NCBI GenBank assembly: GCA_003646505.1
Contig: QMKT01000113.1
Location: forward strand, 1-6,308
Length of the DNA: 6,308 nucleotides
Origin: Campylobacterota bacterium
GTDB taxonomy: Bacteria; Campylobacterota; Campylobacteria; Campylobacterales; Sulfurovaceae
Reading direction: 5' to 3'
Shown: in pieces, positions 6,078-6,308 of the stretch
Layout: every line of letters begins with the position of its first letter
Position numbering within the stretch: position 1 is the first letter of the stretch
Notes under the pieces: generated by a model
Told to the model about the DNA's origin: nothing
What the model saw: the letters and a program-made list of their open reading frames with translations, nothing else
Database searches by the model: none
Translations under genes and position numbers: made by a program

Positions 6078-6170
6078 CTTATTAATGGAACGTATGGAGA
6101 ACAAAGTCCCCCATACTACGTTAACACTAAGTTTTCTTTAGCAGAAAGCTCAAGCGACTAGTCGCTTTTA
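6077..6170 (+). ncRNA. Candidate structured small RNA or ffh leader (three hairpins)
   Basis: After the -10 box come three consecutive hairpins. H1: GTATGG (6092-6097) with CCATAC (6111-6116), flanked by AAC/GTT (6089-6091 with 6120-6122); a competing register pairs AACGTA (6089-6094) with TACGTT (6117-6122). H2: AGTTTTCT (6130-6137) with AGAAAGCT (6143-6150), one G-U pair, loop TTAGC. H3: AAGCGA (6152-6157) with TCGCTT (6162-6167), loop CTAG, then TTA. The arrangement of promoter, structured body and terminator-like end over about 95 bases fits a small RNA or an attenuator-type leader of ffh. It lacks the SRP RNA apical motif, and I recognise no known riboswitch core. Function is unknown. 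Confidence 0.4.
6152..6169 (+). terminator. Weak terminator-like palindrome before ffh
   Basis: AAGCGACTAGTCGCTT (6152-6167) is a perfect 16-base palindrome: a 6-base-pair stem with a CTAG loop, ending in CTTTTA. The U-tract is only four bases, so termination may be partial. It could end the six-gene operon and/or the candidate small RNA. As double-stranded DNA, such a palindrome could also be an operator for a dimeric regulator. Confidence 0.45.
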
Positions 6171-6176
6171 GATGAA

Positions 6177-6190
6177 TATAATGATAGAGG
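6177..6190 (+). promoter_or_regulatory. TATAAT box and ribosome site directly before ffh
   Basis: TATAAT (6177-6182) is a perfect -10 consensus and AGAGG (6186-6190) is a ribosome site six bases before the ATG. If TATAAT were used, transcription would start at about 6188-6190 and remove most of the ribosome site, giving a nearly leaderless mRNA. Either ffh is read from an upstream start, or it is translated with an extremely short leader. Confidence 0.4.
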
Positions 6191-6196
6191 TAGAAA

Positions 6197-6308
6197 ATGT
6201 TAGATACGTTAACAGACAGTTTTAAAAATGCCATAGGTAAGATTCGTTTTCATGATGATGATAAAGCACTTAAAAAAGCTACAACTGAACTTAAAAAGTC
6301 ACTTCTTA
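6197..6308 (+). CDS. ffh: Signal recognition particle protein Ffh (5' part, runs off the window)
   Basis: Only the first 37 codons are present. The start MLDTLTDSF followed by KIRFHDDD, KALKKA and ELKKSLL matches the beginning of the N domain (helical bundle) of Ffh/SRP54, where it packs against the GTPase G domain. Ffh binds the SRP RNA and hydrophobic signal sequences and delivers ribosomes to FtsY at the membrane. The M and G domains lie beyond the edge. The gene is separated from the envelope operon by 168 bases that carry their own promoter-like and terminator-like signals, so it is probably a separate transcription unit. FtsY shares the N-domain fold, but the short N-terminus starting directly with this motif is typical of Ffh. 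Confidence 0.88.
   Translation, partial: MLDTLTDSFKNAIGKIRFHDDDKALKKATTELKKSLL

Noticed and set aside
6077..6170. SRP (4.5S) RNA gene next to ffh
   Set aside because: The conserved apical GGAAGGA-type loop and single long hairpin of SRP RNA are absent; instead there are three separate short hairpins.
1..6308. CRISPR array, insertion sequence, tRNA or phage features
   Set aside because: I saw no regularly spaced direct repeats, transposase or integrase motifs, or tRNA cloverleaf on either strand.

Overview
The window looks like a chromosomal segment from a Campylobacterota (epsilonproteobacterial) bacterium. The DNA is AT-rich, the genes are packed on one strand with short gaps, and purine-rich Shine-Dalgarno sites of the AAGGA type precede most starts. 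The last gene opens with a typical Ffh (SRP54) N-terminus; its wording reminds me of Sulfurovum/Sulfurimonas-like proteins. That assignment is from recognition, not from a search.

Layout, all on the + strand. (1) 66-776 encodes an exported basic, histidine-rich protein built from two related cysteine-containing domains around a hydrophobic segment and a Lys/His-rich linker. A strong intrinsic terminator (774-830) follows it. (2) 892-6028 is a tight six-gene run with gaps of 5, 20, 10, 14 and 0 bases, best read as one operon. It encodes a small lipoprotein, a YcbB/LdtD-type L,D-transpeptidase with a duplicated N-terminal scaffold region, a second compact YkuD-type L,D-transpeptidase, a PliI-like periplasmic protein (lysozyme-inhibitor family), an outer-membrane beta-barrel, and an NlpC/P60 peptidoglycan hydrolase. 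(3) 6029-6196 is a 168-base intergenic region holding a six-codon ORF with a good ribosome site, a candidate promoter, three consecutive hairpins of which the last is terminator-like, and a TATAAT box. (4) 6197 to the edge is the start of ffh.

Every product of the six-gene run carries an export signal, and three of the six are peptidoglycan enzymes. The simplest reading is a cell-wall remodelling module: two enzymes that form 3-3 crosslinks or attach proteins to the wall, one hydrolase that cuts stem peptides, one candidate protector against lysozyme, and an outer-membrane protein and lipoprotein that could be partners or substrates. The families are well supported; their joint function is inference. 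No mobile element, CRISPR array, tRNA or rRNA is visible.

Three starts are set downstream of the longest possible ORF (892, 3299, 3933), because only those give a proper ribosome site and signal peptide.
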